Shown here in pieces: positions 19,330 through 30,098 of a stretch of DNA of 38,370 nt (positions are counted from its first letter, which is position 1; each line of letters starts with the position of its first letter). Origin of the DNA: Physocladia obscura (taxonomy: Eukaryota; Chytridiomycota; Chytridiomycetes; Chytridiales; Chytriomycetaceae); the NCBI GenBank assembly GCA_027596945.1, contig JADGJH010000014.1, positions 1 through 38,370 of the forward strand, read 5' to 3'. The position numbers were made by a program, and so were the translations under genes. The notes under the pieces were generated by a model, which was given only the letters and a program-made list of their open reading frames with translations, was not told the DNA's origin and did not search any database.

Positions 19330-20404
19330 TTAATTAATAAGACCTGCACGTTGTAGATTAGCTAAATCTGCAGCTGCAGCACCATCCAATGAAACTTCAT
19401 CATTATATCCAAAATTTGCAGCATCGGGGCCAAGATATGGTTCTGCAGCTTGATTTGAACCTTCAACAGCACCAAGTGGCAGTCCAGCCTCATCGAGACC
19501 GTCATTATCTCCCATCCAGGGACTCGGAACGTGAGGTGCAAAAGTATATTTTGTACTAGTAGTATGACTCCGTGTTGCCACGGTTTTCACCGCATGCGAC
19601 GTAATTGTTCTCGTAGATGTCGCAATTGTTCTATAGTGATGCTTATACGTTTTGTGGTGCTTTTTAAGGTGTTTGTACTCATGGTGATGCCCATAAGTTT
19701 TGTGTGTTTTGGCAGCCAGCGTTGTTTTCAATTTGTGCAAATGATGGTGCCAAGAATGGTATGTTCTTGTTGCCGGATACGTCTTAACACGATGTGTCTG
19801 TGGTGAGATAATAATCGCTGGCGGTGTTTGATATCCTGGAACTGGAGTGTATGCTGCAGGAATCCATGAAGACGTTGCAAGTGGCGTTAGTGGAGTGTAT
19901 GGAAATACTGTTGTTGATATCGTTGGCGCAACGGACTGTGACGTTCCACTAGTCGGAGTGGTGTTGACTGAACTGCGCGCACTGGAGCCAGTTGATCTAC
20001 TGCCCGTGGTTCCTCCTGTTGTTGTGCCTCCTGAAGTTCCAAGTCCCGAATTTCCAAGAACAGCCGAGCTGTTACCACCGTTGGCAAATGCGAATGGCGG
20101 AACGCCTGAGGCACACGCAGAAGCATAACCGCAGTTTTGCGAAGCCTGGCAGCATTGTAATCCTAAGGGACAATTTTGTATTCCAGATAGGCTCGGAGCT
20201 GTTATTTTTTGTTGCTGTTGTGGTTAATGTCTATTAATGAAGTTTTTATTGGGCAAACGTACCTCTGCCACTACAGTATGTAATTGCTGAAGGACTTGCG
20301 CAAACAAACCCACCATCCACAATATTTAGTGATGTACAAACGTTTGCATTAATCGCGCCTGCTTGAAGTAGCAATATAACCCCAGCAAGTGACGAAAGTC
20401 TCAT
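19330..20404 (-). CDS. Secreted modular cysteine-rich protein B
   Basis: Two exons (20404-20263 and 20198-19330) encode 336 aa. Signal peptide MRLSSLAGVILLLQAGAINA is followed by one cysteine module: VCTSLNIVDGGFVCASPSAI then, across a phase-1 intron at the same position as in protein A, APSLSGIQNCPLGLQCCQAS. The rest is a Gly/Ser/Thr linker, then a Pro-rich part, then a His/Lys/Tyr-rich stretch (HHHEYKHLKKHHKTYKHHY, about residues 205-225) and a Ser/Thr-rich segment, ending in an acidic, Ala/Asn-rich C-terminus (SLDGAAAADLANLQRAGLIN). The His-rich region could bind metal or charged polymers; this is inference. Head-to-tail with protein A, about 300 nt apart, so a tandem duplication is likely. 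Confidence 0.75.
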
Positions 20405-20661
20405 TTTACCAGATTTTGTTTCTTTCTAGATACCTTGGCCTATATTTGAGGTTTTCTGTCCACTGTATAGAAGTGCAAAACAAACTATTCAAGAGTCGGG
20501 TGCGTTTTTCTTGATAGTGTAAGTATAGAGCGGAATATGCGGGGATTACAATGAAAGTCTTAGCCGTTGAGATCGTCGCTTTGAGTTGACAATTTCTTTT
20601 CTTTTTTTTCTGAAGTATTTGTTTTTTCTCAAAAAAAGAAAAAAAATTTTTTTTCACATCT

Positions 20662-22155
20662 ATGACTGAAGTTTATGTGAGCACGTTTATTCAGGAGCAG
20701 GCGATTCCAGGGAAAGGAAATGGGCTTGTATGCGTGGAACAAGCGATTCCAAGTGAGATGGTTCTGCTGCGTGAGACGGTGTTTGAAGGCTGGGCGGCTG
20801 GGTAAAAAGCAACACAAAAAACTAAATCAAAAGCATTGTAGAAATAACAATAAAAACCAAATAGGACGTATTCAGCTGCACACATTGCAGCACGATTAAC
20901 TGCACGCACACGAAAAAATAGTTTAGAAGCAAAACGGCTTGCGCGGCTGTTTCCAGCGGTCGTAAGCGAAGTATCTGAAGCGCGGCGACAACAAATCCGT
21001 GCAGCCGTCGAATCTGCATTAATTGCCCATTCGGACTTTGTCGAATTGGATAAAGACCATAAGGGAAATTCAAAATCCGACGTACAATTCATACTCGACC
21101 CATGCGACATTGATACAGCAATCCGTTTCTTTTTCGTTGTGGAATGTAACTCGTTCCCATCAGGAATCCTTGTTCGACTTTCGGCTGCGAACCATTCATG
21201 CAACCCGAATGCCTTCGTTGTCGAAGAATCTCCTTATAGTTCCGTTAATAACAGTGATAGCTGCGAAGTGCAGATACAACTGCCGGTGTATTCTCTAACG
21301 GCCAAACGTGACATTGCTGTCGGCGAGGAAATTACAATATCGTATTTGGACCTTGTTTCGAATGTGGAACTTGCGGAAGATCGGCAGCGGCATCTTGAAG
21401 AGCACTTTTTGTTTCTTTGTCAATGCGAATGGTGTCATCATCCTGTTGAGAAAATCGGTCTTTTACGTGAAAACGAAGACAATGACAAAGGACAAGTAGT
21501 ATTTGGCCCAAAGTTTGAAGATTACACGTGTCGTGCTTTTCCGAGGCAATCCGTTCCGTTGACAGATTTGAATTTGGATATTTATTCGATTGCAGCAGCT
21601 ACAACAATAGCGGCAAGAACAACAATTGATTGCTGTAAGGATGGAAAAGTTGGAAAACTTACAGGATATTGTGAAACTTGCCATCAAACAGTAACTTCTA
21701 AGCAACTCGAAAACGTGCAAAAAAAAGCTGACCGTCTGATTATAAATCTCCGGCGAATATTTGTTGAGACGAACGCCTTTCTTGCGGATTTGGGAAAAAA
21801 ATATATTAGCAACGGTACAAATGGATCAGTGGCGTTAGAATCTAACAATAATGACATCAGCTGTAGACCTTCGTCATCTACTTCGTCGAGTGCAGTCACC
21901 ACAACGACTGAAGGTGAAGAACGAGTGAAAACTGCAGATGAAATCAAGGAACTTAAGCGGTTGATGAAGGCTGTGGAAGTTTTGCATGGACGGGCAAATG
22001 AATTGTTACACTCGTCGCATATTGCGTTTGCTCCGATTCAAGTTTGCTTGGGCAAACTCAAGGCTCACCTTATCGCTAGTGATAGTAGTAGGACTAGTAG
22101 AAGTAGCAGTAATTCGGGAAAGAAATCTCGGGAGTTGTCTTTATCTAAGTCTTGA
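20662..22155 (+). CDS. SET-domain protein (SMYD/SET-type methyltransferase-like)
   Basis: Two exons (20662-20801 and 20865-22155; 63-nt intron, phase 2) give 476 aa. SET motifs: GKGNGLVCVEQAIP at the N-terminus, NHSCNPNAF (about residue 155), GEEITISYLD (about 200) and a post-SET CQCEWC (about 232), as in SMYD-type lysine methyltransferases. In SMYD proteins a MYND finger splits the SET domain; here that region holds an Ala/Arg-rich helix (HIAARLTARTRKNSLEAKRL) without zinc ligands, so MYND is absent. The C-terminal half has a second Cys cluster (GYCETCHQ), a Ser/Thr-rich loop and helices suggestive of the SMYD C-terminal TPR-like region. It may methylate histones or other proteins; the substrate is unknown. 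Confidence 0.8.
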
Positions 22156-22177
22156 ACATTGTTATGAAAATCTAAAT

Positions 22178-22183
22178 AATAAA
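22178..22183 (+). terminator. Poly(A) signal AATAAA for the SET-domain gene
   Basis: AATAAA 23 nt after the stop codon. The ligase gene converges from the other strand and ends at 22275, so the two 3' ends are within about 120 nt. Confidence 0.45.
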
Positions 22184-22274
22184 TTATTAATATACAAATT
22201 TATTTTTAACATACTACGTGATTTTATAATTTATTTTATGTTTATTTTTTTGTCTTTTATGGATTTATTTTCCT

Positions 22275-24277
22275 TTAATCCTTTTTCAAGATACAAACAA
22301 CTGCGTCACTTGGCTTATTTGCGTCGATACGTTCGCAAACAAACGAAGGAAATCTCGGAACACCTTGATTAGCCACAAATTAGTTTTAAAACCAACACAA
22401 AATAATAAAGAAAACAAGATTCTACCATCATTAGTAAGTTCTTGAAACCGATAAGTAACGATCGCTCCAATCTTTGGCGGTTTAATTCTCAATGCATCAC
22501 TCAACCCAGTTCCAATCTTAAACTCTTTCCCTGACGCCATCTGACACTTCAACGATCCCGTCACAGTCGAATTCTTTCCTTTCCCCTTCTCATGGCCAAT
22601 TACAATCGCCTCAGCGTCATAGAAACTTTTGACTTTCAGCAGCGTATTGCTCCGTTTGCCAATATAATGGGACTGTGGTTCGCGCAGCATTAGGCCTTCG
22701 CCGCCTTTGGATTCAACAGTTTTTAAGAGGGCGAGAACATGTTGGAGGTTTTTGCATTTTTCGTGCACCACAATTTTGATGTGCGAGTTTTTAGTTGCGG
22801 TTGATGATGATGAAGATGGCAAAGAGGATTGGGAAGATAAGAAAGATGCTGCCTTAGATGGGTAGAGGGCATTTAGTTTGGCAATACGATCTTCAAATGG
22901 TTGTGAAGCCATTGAGGGGCTGTCAAATATTTGATATTCAATTTTTCTCCAGTGTGGAGAATTATTTGTCTGTTTTTTCAGAAGGGATGATTGTTTGAAT
23001 AAAATGTCAACCACCAAAACAAAAAACAAAACAAAAAAAGATCAACTTACTTTGACAACCGAAACAGTTTCACTAAACTTTCCTCTTCCGCCAAACAACT
23101 CGCCGTCTAAACTTATGTTCTTAGGCATAGCCTCTTTAAACCAATCCGGTGCCGTAAATAGATTTCCCAGCCGCGAAACAAACTCCTGCCGCTCATGATC
23201 CCAGAACGCGCGCACACCATCTAGTTTTTCGGAGATCCACCAGCCAGTTGGATCAGTTTTTGTTGGCTCGAATTTCTGCGCGAGGAGGAGTGCAGGCATT
23301 TTCAGTTTGGTTTCTTCCCGTTTTGCGCGATTTTTGGCTGAATATTTTGTTGCTGCTGTTCCTTCATCGTCATCTTCTGATGAAGAGGCTGATGATGATG
23401 AGTCTGAATTTTTTTTGCTTTTTTTTGCTTTTGTTGACGATGCTTTCTTGGTGTTGGCGTCATTCTCTTCATCTTCATCTTCGCTTGCTTTGTCTTCCTG
23501 CTTTTTTCTTTTCGGTTTGTTTGCGATAGCAGGAGCCGGTGGCGCGTTCCCGAATGGATCTTTCCACAAAAGTCGTGCAGCTTCGTATGCGTCGCCAAAA
23601 ACAAGTTTTAAATGTTTGCATGTGCGTGCTAAGAAAAAACTAGTTAACATAGAGAAAAAAAAGGTCACTCGCTATATTTTTTGTTGAGTTTAATTTGTTG
23701 TGATGGTTAAAGCCGTTCTTTTTTTTTTTAATACTGAATCGTCTAGTGCTTTGCTGACTGAAACTTACCATCAACAGGACGATTATTTATGCTCCAGGCA
23801 GGACAAGTGCAATAGTAGTGATCGTGCGTGCGTTTGATTGTATAAGAGCTTATGGCGATTTTATCCCCGTCAGCTAATACCCTTATTGGAGTGACACCTG
23901 AAATATTTGCGAGAACGTCAGGAGCAACAGCGGTAGAAACGAGAGCTACGATACTGGCTGTTGTGGGATGAGTTGCAGCCACAACCTCCGCGTCGAAGTC
24001 ACGATTATCGTCAGACGCGGACAAGCTCGGTGGAGCATCAGTATTGGGAGTTGAAGTTAAGATGGGTTTTTGATTCTTTAGTTTTTTCGAAGTTGACAAC
24101 GAAGAAGCGGCGGCGCGAGTGGCAACTAGCTTCGCGGGATGCGTAAACTTAGCAAAATGAGCTGGATTGTTCTTTTGTATCACTCAGTTTAGTGATACTT
24201 CAATGGAATATAATGAAAACGGAAAATACTCTGATGCAGTCTAAGCCGTACTTGCACGCGCGAGTTGGTGGGGCCAT
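22275..24277 (-). CDS. ATP-dependent DNA ligase with PBZ finger and SWIM motif
   Basis: Five exons (24277-24230, 24171-23769, 23628-23051, 22969-22426, 22363-22275) encode 553 aa. Residues 8-28 form a PAR-binding zinc finger (PBZ): Cys8, Cys14, His21 and His27 with spacing C-x5-C-x6-H-x5-H and the typical KYG and F.HP residues; it is assembled across the first intron. A SWIM zinc motif follows: CTC (137-139) and TCKH (154-156), interrupted by intron 2. After an acidic/Lys/Ser-rich linker comes the nucleotidyltransferase core: motif I EKLDGVRAFW (Lys285 would carry AMP), motif III SLDGELFGG, IIIa IEYQIFDSP, IV GGEGLMLRE, V LLKVKSFYDAEA, then a short OB part ending TYRFQELTNDG plus VPRFPSF. It would seal nicks, targeted by poly(ADP-ribose). 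ATG 24277 is chosen because it starts just before the finger. Confidence 0.88.
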
Positions 24278-25605
24278 TATCGGACTGAGAATCAAGAAAA
24301 ACAACCTTTGATTCCAATGAAAGACTTTCACTTCAATCATTTTTTTTTGGCCTTTATACCCTGAAATGGAGTTGAACCTTTTCTGAGTGGACATATTGGA
24401 AGACAGTGACTTTGCCACATATACTTAATTTTAAGTGTATTTTGAGTTTTGAACCACACTTTTCGTGCGACAGATCTTCCAGCCAGATTTCAAAATGCGC
24501 AAAAAATTGTTTTTTTTTTCATTGTTTTTCAGTTTTTGTTGTAATTTCAGAGCTGTCAAATTAAAATCACCATCTATTCACATGTACTTTATTTAATAAT
24601 TATCAAATCGAACCGGTTTTAGTAGTTTGGTGATGGTTTTGGTTTTTTTGCCTCTATCTCTGTTTTTTAGAAAAACTGATGAAATTGGCTGACCTAAGCA
24701 ATTTTTTGACCAATTGTAGTCATTTTAAGCAGTTTTTCTTGGCAAAGCTAATTATGCCATTGATTTTCTTTTTCTTTTGCCAATATCACTGCCATTTATC
24801 TGGTTTTATATTAAGAAACTTCACATTTCTATTTATTCAAGACTGTTTTTACCTAATTCTCAGAATCACTTTATTTATGAGCTTTGGACAGAATTAGCAG
24901 TGCCAGTCCTATTATCCACCAGTTTGATACTGCTGTATGGTCCCAGCTTGTTGATCTTCTTGTTTTTAATTCATCTTCTATTACAACCAAATTTTTCTGC
25001 ATTGATACTCAAATCATGAATTCCATCTCAAATTTTGCTCTTGGATTTATTCTGCTTCTCTAGCAAACCAAGGAATGCCATCCTTCAGCAGCTTCTCGAA
25101 ATAACACATGGCTTTGACATGAATTTCATTGATATAATTGCTGGGTAATCTGGTGCCCACTACTAATAATAGCACTGGAATGGCAATGGCAGGAAAACAT
25201 ACTTTGAAATTCTTATGTGCAAAATTGCAGCAAGTTTTATTTCTGCCAAAACAGATTTGAATACTCAAATATCTGACTGCTCACTAGAGAGGTTGCATTT
25301 GTACCTTCATTGACTTTGCTATTTACTCATGGCAATTGTCTCCTCTACCAGTGATTTTATCTGTGCACTTTGTTTCCTTTTCTTTATTGCAGGCCAAATG
25401 ATTGCCAACAACAATTTGATCCAAAAAAGTCAGAATCTGCAACTTTTGCAATAATGATAAAAACAAGCTGTGCTATGAAATCTATGGAATTCATTGCTGC
25501 AAATAACCCATAAGATCATTGTATATTCTTTAAAGTCTACCAAGTTTGAAAAGGAATGGACAAAGGATTCTTGAGAAACAAGCTGCTGAATTGTTTTCCG
25601 TAAAG
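24278..25605. other. 1.3-kb gap without a recognisable gene
   Basis: Divergent interval between the PBZ-ligase start (-) and the EF-hand gene start (+). Open frames on both strands are short and interrupted. The minus strand from about 25560 to 24660 has several fragments in shifting frames that could be a decayed coding element, but no motif is recognisable. The 5' leader of the EF-hand transcript probably occupies the right end. Confidence 0.4.
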
Positions 25606-26104
25606 ATGATTTGTTTTCCGCGATACTGTGCTGTGGTTGTTGTGGGGCTGGTGCTGGCAGCTGGTGGACTGGGTCAGGAGACGGGCAACTACGGCGATGT
25701 GCACCGCGACGCGCTGGCGTACAAGGCGCAGGCGCTGGCGCAGGCAAAGGGGGCAAAGGGCGTCAGTTTCGCAGACGACTTGGCGTTGTTTTTCGAGTTA
25801 CACGATACAAACAGAGACGGCCACTTGGACGGCCACGAGCTGCGTGAGTCCCCGCCAACCCGTGCGTTGCTAACCAACCACGCGCCCGTCAAGCCGAGCG
25901 CGTAATCCTGTCTTGCACACTAACTGTACTGCAGTTGTCATCTACGCCGCGCAGGACGAGGACAAGACGCTCACCAAGCCGCGTGTCCTCGCCGATCTCA
26001 CGCAACTCGTCGACACCGTGCTCGATATGGACGATACCGACAACGACGGCATGATTTCTTGGCAAGAGTATTTTGCTAGCCAGCAGTTCCACCATCAACA
26101 ATAG
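25606..26104 (+). CDS. Secretory EF-hand protein (MCFD2-like)
   Basis: Two exons (25606-25843 and 25935-26104; donor GTGAGT, phase 1) give 135 aa. The N-terminus MICFPRYCAVVVVGLVLAAG is a signal peptide. Two EF-hands follow: DTNRDGHLDGHEL and DMDDTDNDGMISWQEYF, each with acidic residues at the calcium positions. Small size, signal peptide and a paired EF-hand near FFELHDTN resemble MCFD2, the ER-Golgi cargo-receptor partner of LMAN1/ERGIC-53; the C-terminus FHHQQ is not a KDEL signal. The gene is markedly GC-rich compared with the AT-rich flanks, like the 2H phosphoesterase gene. Calcium binding is confident; the MCFD2 role is inference. Confidence 0.8.
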
Positions 26105-26136
26105 TCTCTGAGAGAAATGAAAAAAGGAGTTATTCG

Positions 26137-26149
26137 AATAAAGAATAAA
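26137..26149 (+). terminator. Tandem AATAAA poly(A) signals after the EF-hand gene
   Basis: Two AATAAA hexamers (26137-26142 and 26144-26149) lie 33-45 nt after the stop. The next gene on the same strand starts only 40 nt later, so 3'-end formation must be tight. Confidence 0.5.
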
Positions 26150-26189
26150 TGCTTGGACAACAGAAAAACAAACAAAACTTTCGATTTAA

Positions 26190-28337
26190 ATGCTTGCATC
26201 TGCTCACGATGCAACTATTCTCGACTTTACCGAACTGTACCGCGTCTCGTCGTTTCTCGCAATCCCGTCCCCTGATAACACAATGGTGCTATATGTATTC
26301 GGACAGCTAACACTTACTGAAAACGAACCGTTACACAATATGTATTAGATTGCAACAGCTGTCGATCATCGTCTCGTTGTGCGCGATGCCGAATCCTTGC
26401 AGATTGTCCAGCTCTTTGCTTGTGCTGCCTCAATCGATGTTGTTGCTTGGGCTCACGACTCAAACCTGATTCTTGTTGCGTCCAAACTTAAAAAGTCTAT
26501 TCAGGTGATATACAATTACCAATGATATGATCATCAGCAAAATAACGCGAGTTCAAAAGATATATAAATAAATAAATAGCAAGTGAAGTAAACAGATATT
26601 TAACGCCAATAAACTAGGTTTGGTCAATCATTGATCCCGACTGGAAATGTTCTGTTGACGAAGGCATTGCAGGCCTCGCCAATGTGATTTGGGCTCCCGA
26701 CGGCAGGCACCTACTTTCTTTTTCAGACTTTCAGGTAAAGTAGGAAACCTGGGACGCGATTATAAATTACATGATATATGTACAATAAAATACGCAGCTC
26801 AGGATAACCGTTTGGTCTCTCATCACAAAAGAAGCGTCGTATATCCAGTACCCGAAATTTTCAAACCGGGGATACTGTTTCCGAAAAGACGGGCGGTATT
26901 TTGCGCTTTCTGAGAGGAAAGATGGGAAAGACACTTTGTCTATTTATGATTGTGAAGATTGGACATTGCTCAAGGTTTGTTGTTGTATGTTTGCGTGCAC
27001 GCACTTGTGTGTGTGTATGTGTGTGCGAGATTTGACGTCGACATAACCATTATTTTTACAGCATTTTCCGGTTGATACTTCTGACCTTGAGGATATTTCG
27101 TGGTCACCTGATGGCTCGTTTATTGCTGTTTGGGATTCTATTTTAGAGGTGGAGAAAGAAAGGGATAAAAAAAAGAAAAAGGAGGAAAGTTTGCATTCAT
27201 AGAATTAATTTTCCTTCATTTTCTCGAAACTAGTATAAACTATTGATTTATTCTCCTGATGGCCGCCTTGTAACCTCTTATTCAGCTTATGAAACGGGCT
27301 TGGGAATCAAGACTGTTTGCTGGTCGCCGTCCTCTCAGTTTGTTGCAATCGGGAGTTTTGATGAAAAGGTATGAGAATAAATTGGTATTGTTTGTTCTTT
27401 GATAGATTCAAAAATTATAACAATATTTTTAGACGCGTTTAATAAATAACATGACGTGGAAGCCGTTGATTGATTTTTCTCATCCAAGTAATTTGCCATA
27501 CCCAGATATTGTTTGTGTTTATTTTTTTCCAAAAGTTTTTTATTTTATTTTAATTTTTTTTCGCATTTTTTATTAATACTTTTTATTTTATCGTAATTGT
27601 TTGCTGAAACAAAACAGAAAGTATACAAAGAATCAAATCAGCGCGATATCAAGGATATTTCAAAACTCAAAGTTTGGAGTGTTACCGGTGATTCAAGACC
27701 GCGTATTCATTGTTGAGTAGTTTATATATATATTTTTATTTCTTTAGTAAAACACTATATTGTTTCTTTTTCGTTGACAGATGAATTGATTAAACCGCCC
27801 ATAACTGTTCCATCCATTCGTGCCGAAATCGAAAAGGTCATCACGCCAAAACGCGGAGTTGGAATATGCGAATTCAATTGCGACGGCAGGTATCTTGCCA
27901 CACGAAACGGTAACGCGTGGAGATTTGGATGGTCTTATTTTGTGAATATTGAAAAACCCCAAAAAATAGACAACATGCCCAACGCACTATGGATTTGGGA
28001 CCTAATTAATCTTCAGCAAGTCGCACTTGTGCAGCAAATAACGTCGATAAAACAAATCTGCTGGAATCCCGTTGTTCCTGGACTCTGTGCGATATCGTGT
28101 TCAAACAGTTATGTTTACCTCTGGAGCAGCGGTAATAGCGGTTTTAATGATGGAGGCAATGATGTTGGTTTTGGCGGTGACGATGACGATGATGATGCTG
28201 GCATTGGTGGATGCAGTGCAATTGAGGTACCAGCCGTTAATTTTCAGATTGCTCAGATTAGGTGGACTCCAGATGGACGGAGTATGGTTTTGATGGATAA
28301 AGATAAGTTCTGTTTGGCTTTTTTGGTTGAGGGGTGA
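26190..28337 (+). CDS. WRAP73: WRAP73 (WDR8) WD-repeat protein
   Basis: Ten exons (26190-26285, 26349-26504, 26618-26734, 26798-26974, 27062-27148, 27234-27368, 27433-27510, 27618-27711, 27781-27909, 27970-28337) encode 478 aa, close to the 460 aa of the human protein. Matches run the whole length: [37 protein letters not shown]-type blades, [51 protein letters not shown] and [13 protein letters not shown]73 is a beta-propeller that acts with SSX2IP/Msd1-like partners and kinesin-14 at centrosomes or spindle poles; in a zoosporic fungus it may serve basal bodies. The 60-nt intron 27910-27969 is in frame and stop-free. An Asp/Gly-rich insertion (DDDDDDAG) interrupts a late blade. Intron 4 holds a GT repeat. 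Confidence 0.9.
27005..27026 (+). repeat. GT microsatellite in WRAP73 intron 4
   Basis: Imperfect GT dinucleotide run (about ten units with one A interruption) within the intron between 26975 and 27061. Probably neutral. Confidence 0.7.
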
Positions 28338-28391
28338 CGGTTTTTGCGAGTGAGCGTGTGTGTGTGGCCATTTGTGTAACTGTGTGAAGAA

Positions 28392-28397
28392 AATAAA
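28392..28397 (+). terminator. Poly(A) signal AATAAA for WRAP73
   Basis: AATAAA 55 nt after the WRAP73 stop, in the 145-nt convergent gap before the 3' end of the next gene on the minus strand. Confidence 0.45.
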
Positions 28398-28482
28398 GGA
28401 ATAGGTAAATCAGTCAATACTTTCAATTTTTACGCTTTTATTTTTTATTTTTTCCTATTTGCTTTATTATTCACGTTTTCTG

Positions 28483-30012
28483 TTATTTTAACACAGAAAC
28501 AGTATGTATTGCAGTTATAGTTTTCAATTGATCCGAGTTTTCACTATTATTTCCCAACTCCAGCCTCTGTATCCGCCGTGAAAGAATTTGTACTTCTGCC
28601 TCAACACGCATCCGTGCATCCTGCGCAGTCTGCAAACTTCGCACAACCTCGTTATACTCGCTCCGCATTTTCACAACCGTTTCTTTTAGCTCTTTAATCG
28701 TCGCGGCAGTTGCGGGGTCCAGAATCTGCATCAAATGATTGCTACTATAACACGGTGAGGATGGAGCAGACGAAATAGTTGTACCAACCCCGCCGCTACT
28801 TTGCAGACTGTTGTTTGACGCACCTAGCGGCCGCATCGTAGTTATTGGATGCGGGATCGCGGCGAGCGAGTTGCTAAGTTTCACAAACAGCTGTTTCACG
28901 CTGTTGCTGTTTGGATTGTGGTAGCGGCTGGCTGGTCGACTCGCGCTTTTCTGCGGTATTCTGGGGCCGACTGGCTGTGATGATTTTGGACGAGGACGGG
29001 CGTTTGGCGGCTGCTGTTGCTGGAGATGGGATGGCGATGCTGCCAGGTGCGCTGGCTGAGGTGTATTTCCGAGGCTTATGCGCCCACTTGACGGCAACGC
29101 GTTCAGGATTTTTAATGCTTTTGGAGTATGAATACTGGTAATTGATCCTAAGGATGTTGGATTGTTAGTGTTGCGCGTATTTATGTGGAGGTTTGATGCG
29201 GAATGACTGCTTATAGACCGACTGATGGAGGGACTGGCGGCTTTACTATGCAAGCGCGAGCTTCGTGACAGGGCAGATCGCAAAGATGAGGCACGGGAAA
29301 GAAACGATCCGTTGTTGTTGTTATTGATAGTAGTTGTTGTGGTGGTAGTGGTGGTATTATTTAAGATTGTGGCAGCAGTGGTAGTCGGTGAAGCTGTTTG
29401 ATTAATGGCAGTGGAAGGATTGTTTGGCAAGTTATACCCTCCAATCACCCACAAATCGTTTTCACGTGAAGCAGATCGTGAATGACGTCCACTGCTATTT
29501 TTTGAAGTTGACGGTATAATAAACTGAGAATTATCTGTCTTAAGAAACGCGTTGGTTTCTTCATCCTGTTCTGACCCAGACGGACCGCAATAAATACCAC
29601 CTGCAAATACGCCTTCGTCACCAGTTGAATTTCCGACTGAAGGTGTAACACTGTCTCTTGCTGATCCTTTATTACTGCTTTTGGCAGAAAATACTGATTC
29701 ATATGTTGCTTGCACTCGCGTTACACCGCATACTATTCGACGTGATTGAGCATTGTTGCAAATGTTATTGCTATTCAGATTTGTTTTCGATGATCTCGCA
29801 GAATTTGCATTTTGACTTGTATTCGGCGAGCTTGGAATCGAGTCGGATTTTTTGGAACTCTGGACTAACGCTGATGGCAACAGATGCGGTTGCTCAGGTT
29901 CAACTAACGCGTTTAGAGTTGGTGTTGAAATACTTCCTTTTGATCTTGCCTTTGAAGATCCAATTATCCGTCCGAAATTTGCAGTGGCTGCTCGTCCAGT
30001 CCTTGTCTCCAT
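28483..30012 (-). CDS. Low-complexity Ser/Asn-rich protein, C-terminal coiled coil
   Basis: Single-exon protein of 509 aa from METRTGRAATANFGRI; an in-frame ATG at 30069 would add 19 residues that look like translated leader, so I chose 30012. I do not recognise the family. Residues 1-440 are disordered in appearance: Ser/Asn/Thr-rich, with a Thr run (about nine) and an Asn run, and Ser/Arg dipeptides (SRSASREN, SSRLHSK) suited to phosphorylation. One conserved-looking island is NDLWVIGGYNLPNN. About residues 440-490 (ATIKELKETVVKMRSEYNEV and AQDARMRVEAEVQILSRRIQ) form a strong heptad coiled coil. This layout is typical of scaffold or cytoskeleton-associated proteins. It is convergent with WRAP73; a shared spindle role cannot be claimed. 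Confidence 0.65.
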   Translation of the reverse strand: METRTGRAATANFGRIIGSSKARSKGSISTPTLNALVEPEQPHLLPSALVQSSKKSDSIPSSPNTSQNANSARSSKTNLNSNNICNNAQSRRIVCGVTRVQATYESVFSAKSSNKGSARDSVTPSVGNSTGDEGVFAGGIYCGPSGSEQDEETNAFLKTDNSQFIIPSTSKNSSGRHSRSASRENDLWVIGGYNLPNNPSTAINQTASPTTTAATILNNTTTTTTTTTINNNNNGSFLSRASSLRSALSRSSRLHSKAASPSISRSISSHSASNLHINTRNTNNPTSLGSITSIHTPKALKILNALPSSGRISLGNTPQPAHLAASPSHLQQQQPPNARPRPKSSQPVGPRIPQKSASRPASRYHNPNSNSVKQLFVKLSNSLAAIPHPITTMRPLGASNNSLQSSGGVGTTISSAPSSPCYSSNHLMQILDPATAATIKELKETVVKMRSEYNEVVRSLQTAQDARMRVEAEVQILSRRIQRLELGNNSENSDQLKTITAIHTVSVLK

Positions 30013-30098
30013 TGTTTTAAGTAAACAAAGAAAATGATAACTGAAAATTTTTAGATTTTTTTTCTTCATTTTATTTAATATTTGTTTTTTGTTTTGAA

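Noticed and set aside
23302..23687. Long plus-strand frames opposite the ligase linker
   Set aside because: Complements of the Lys/Glu/Ser-rich linker; no start context or motif.
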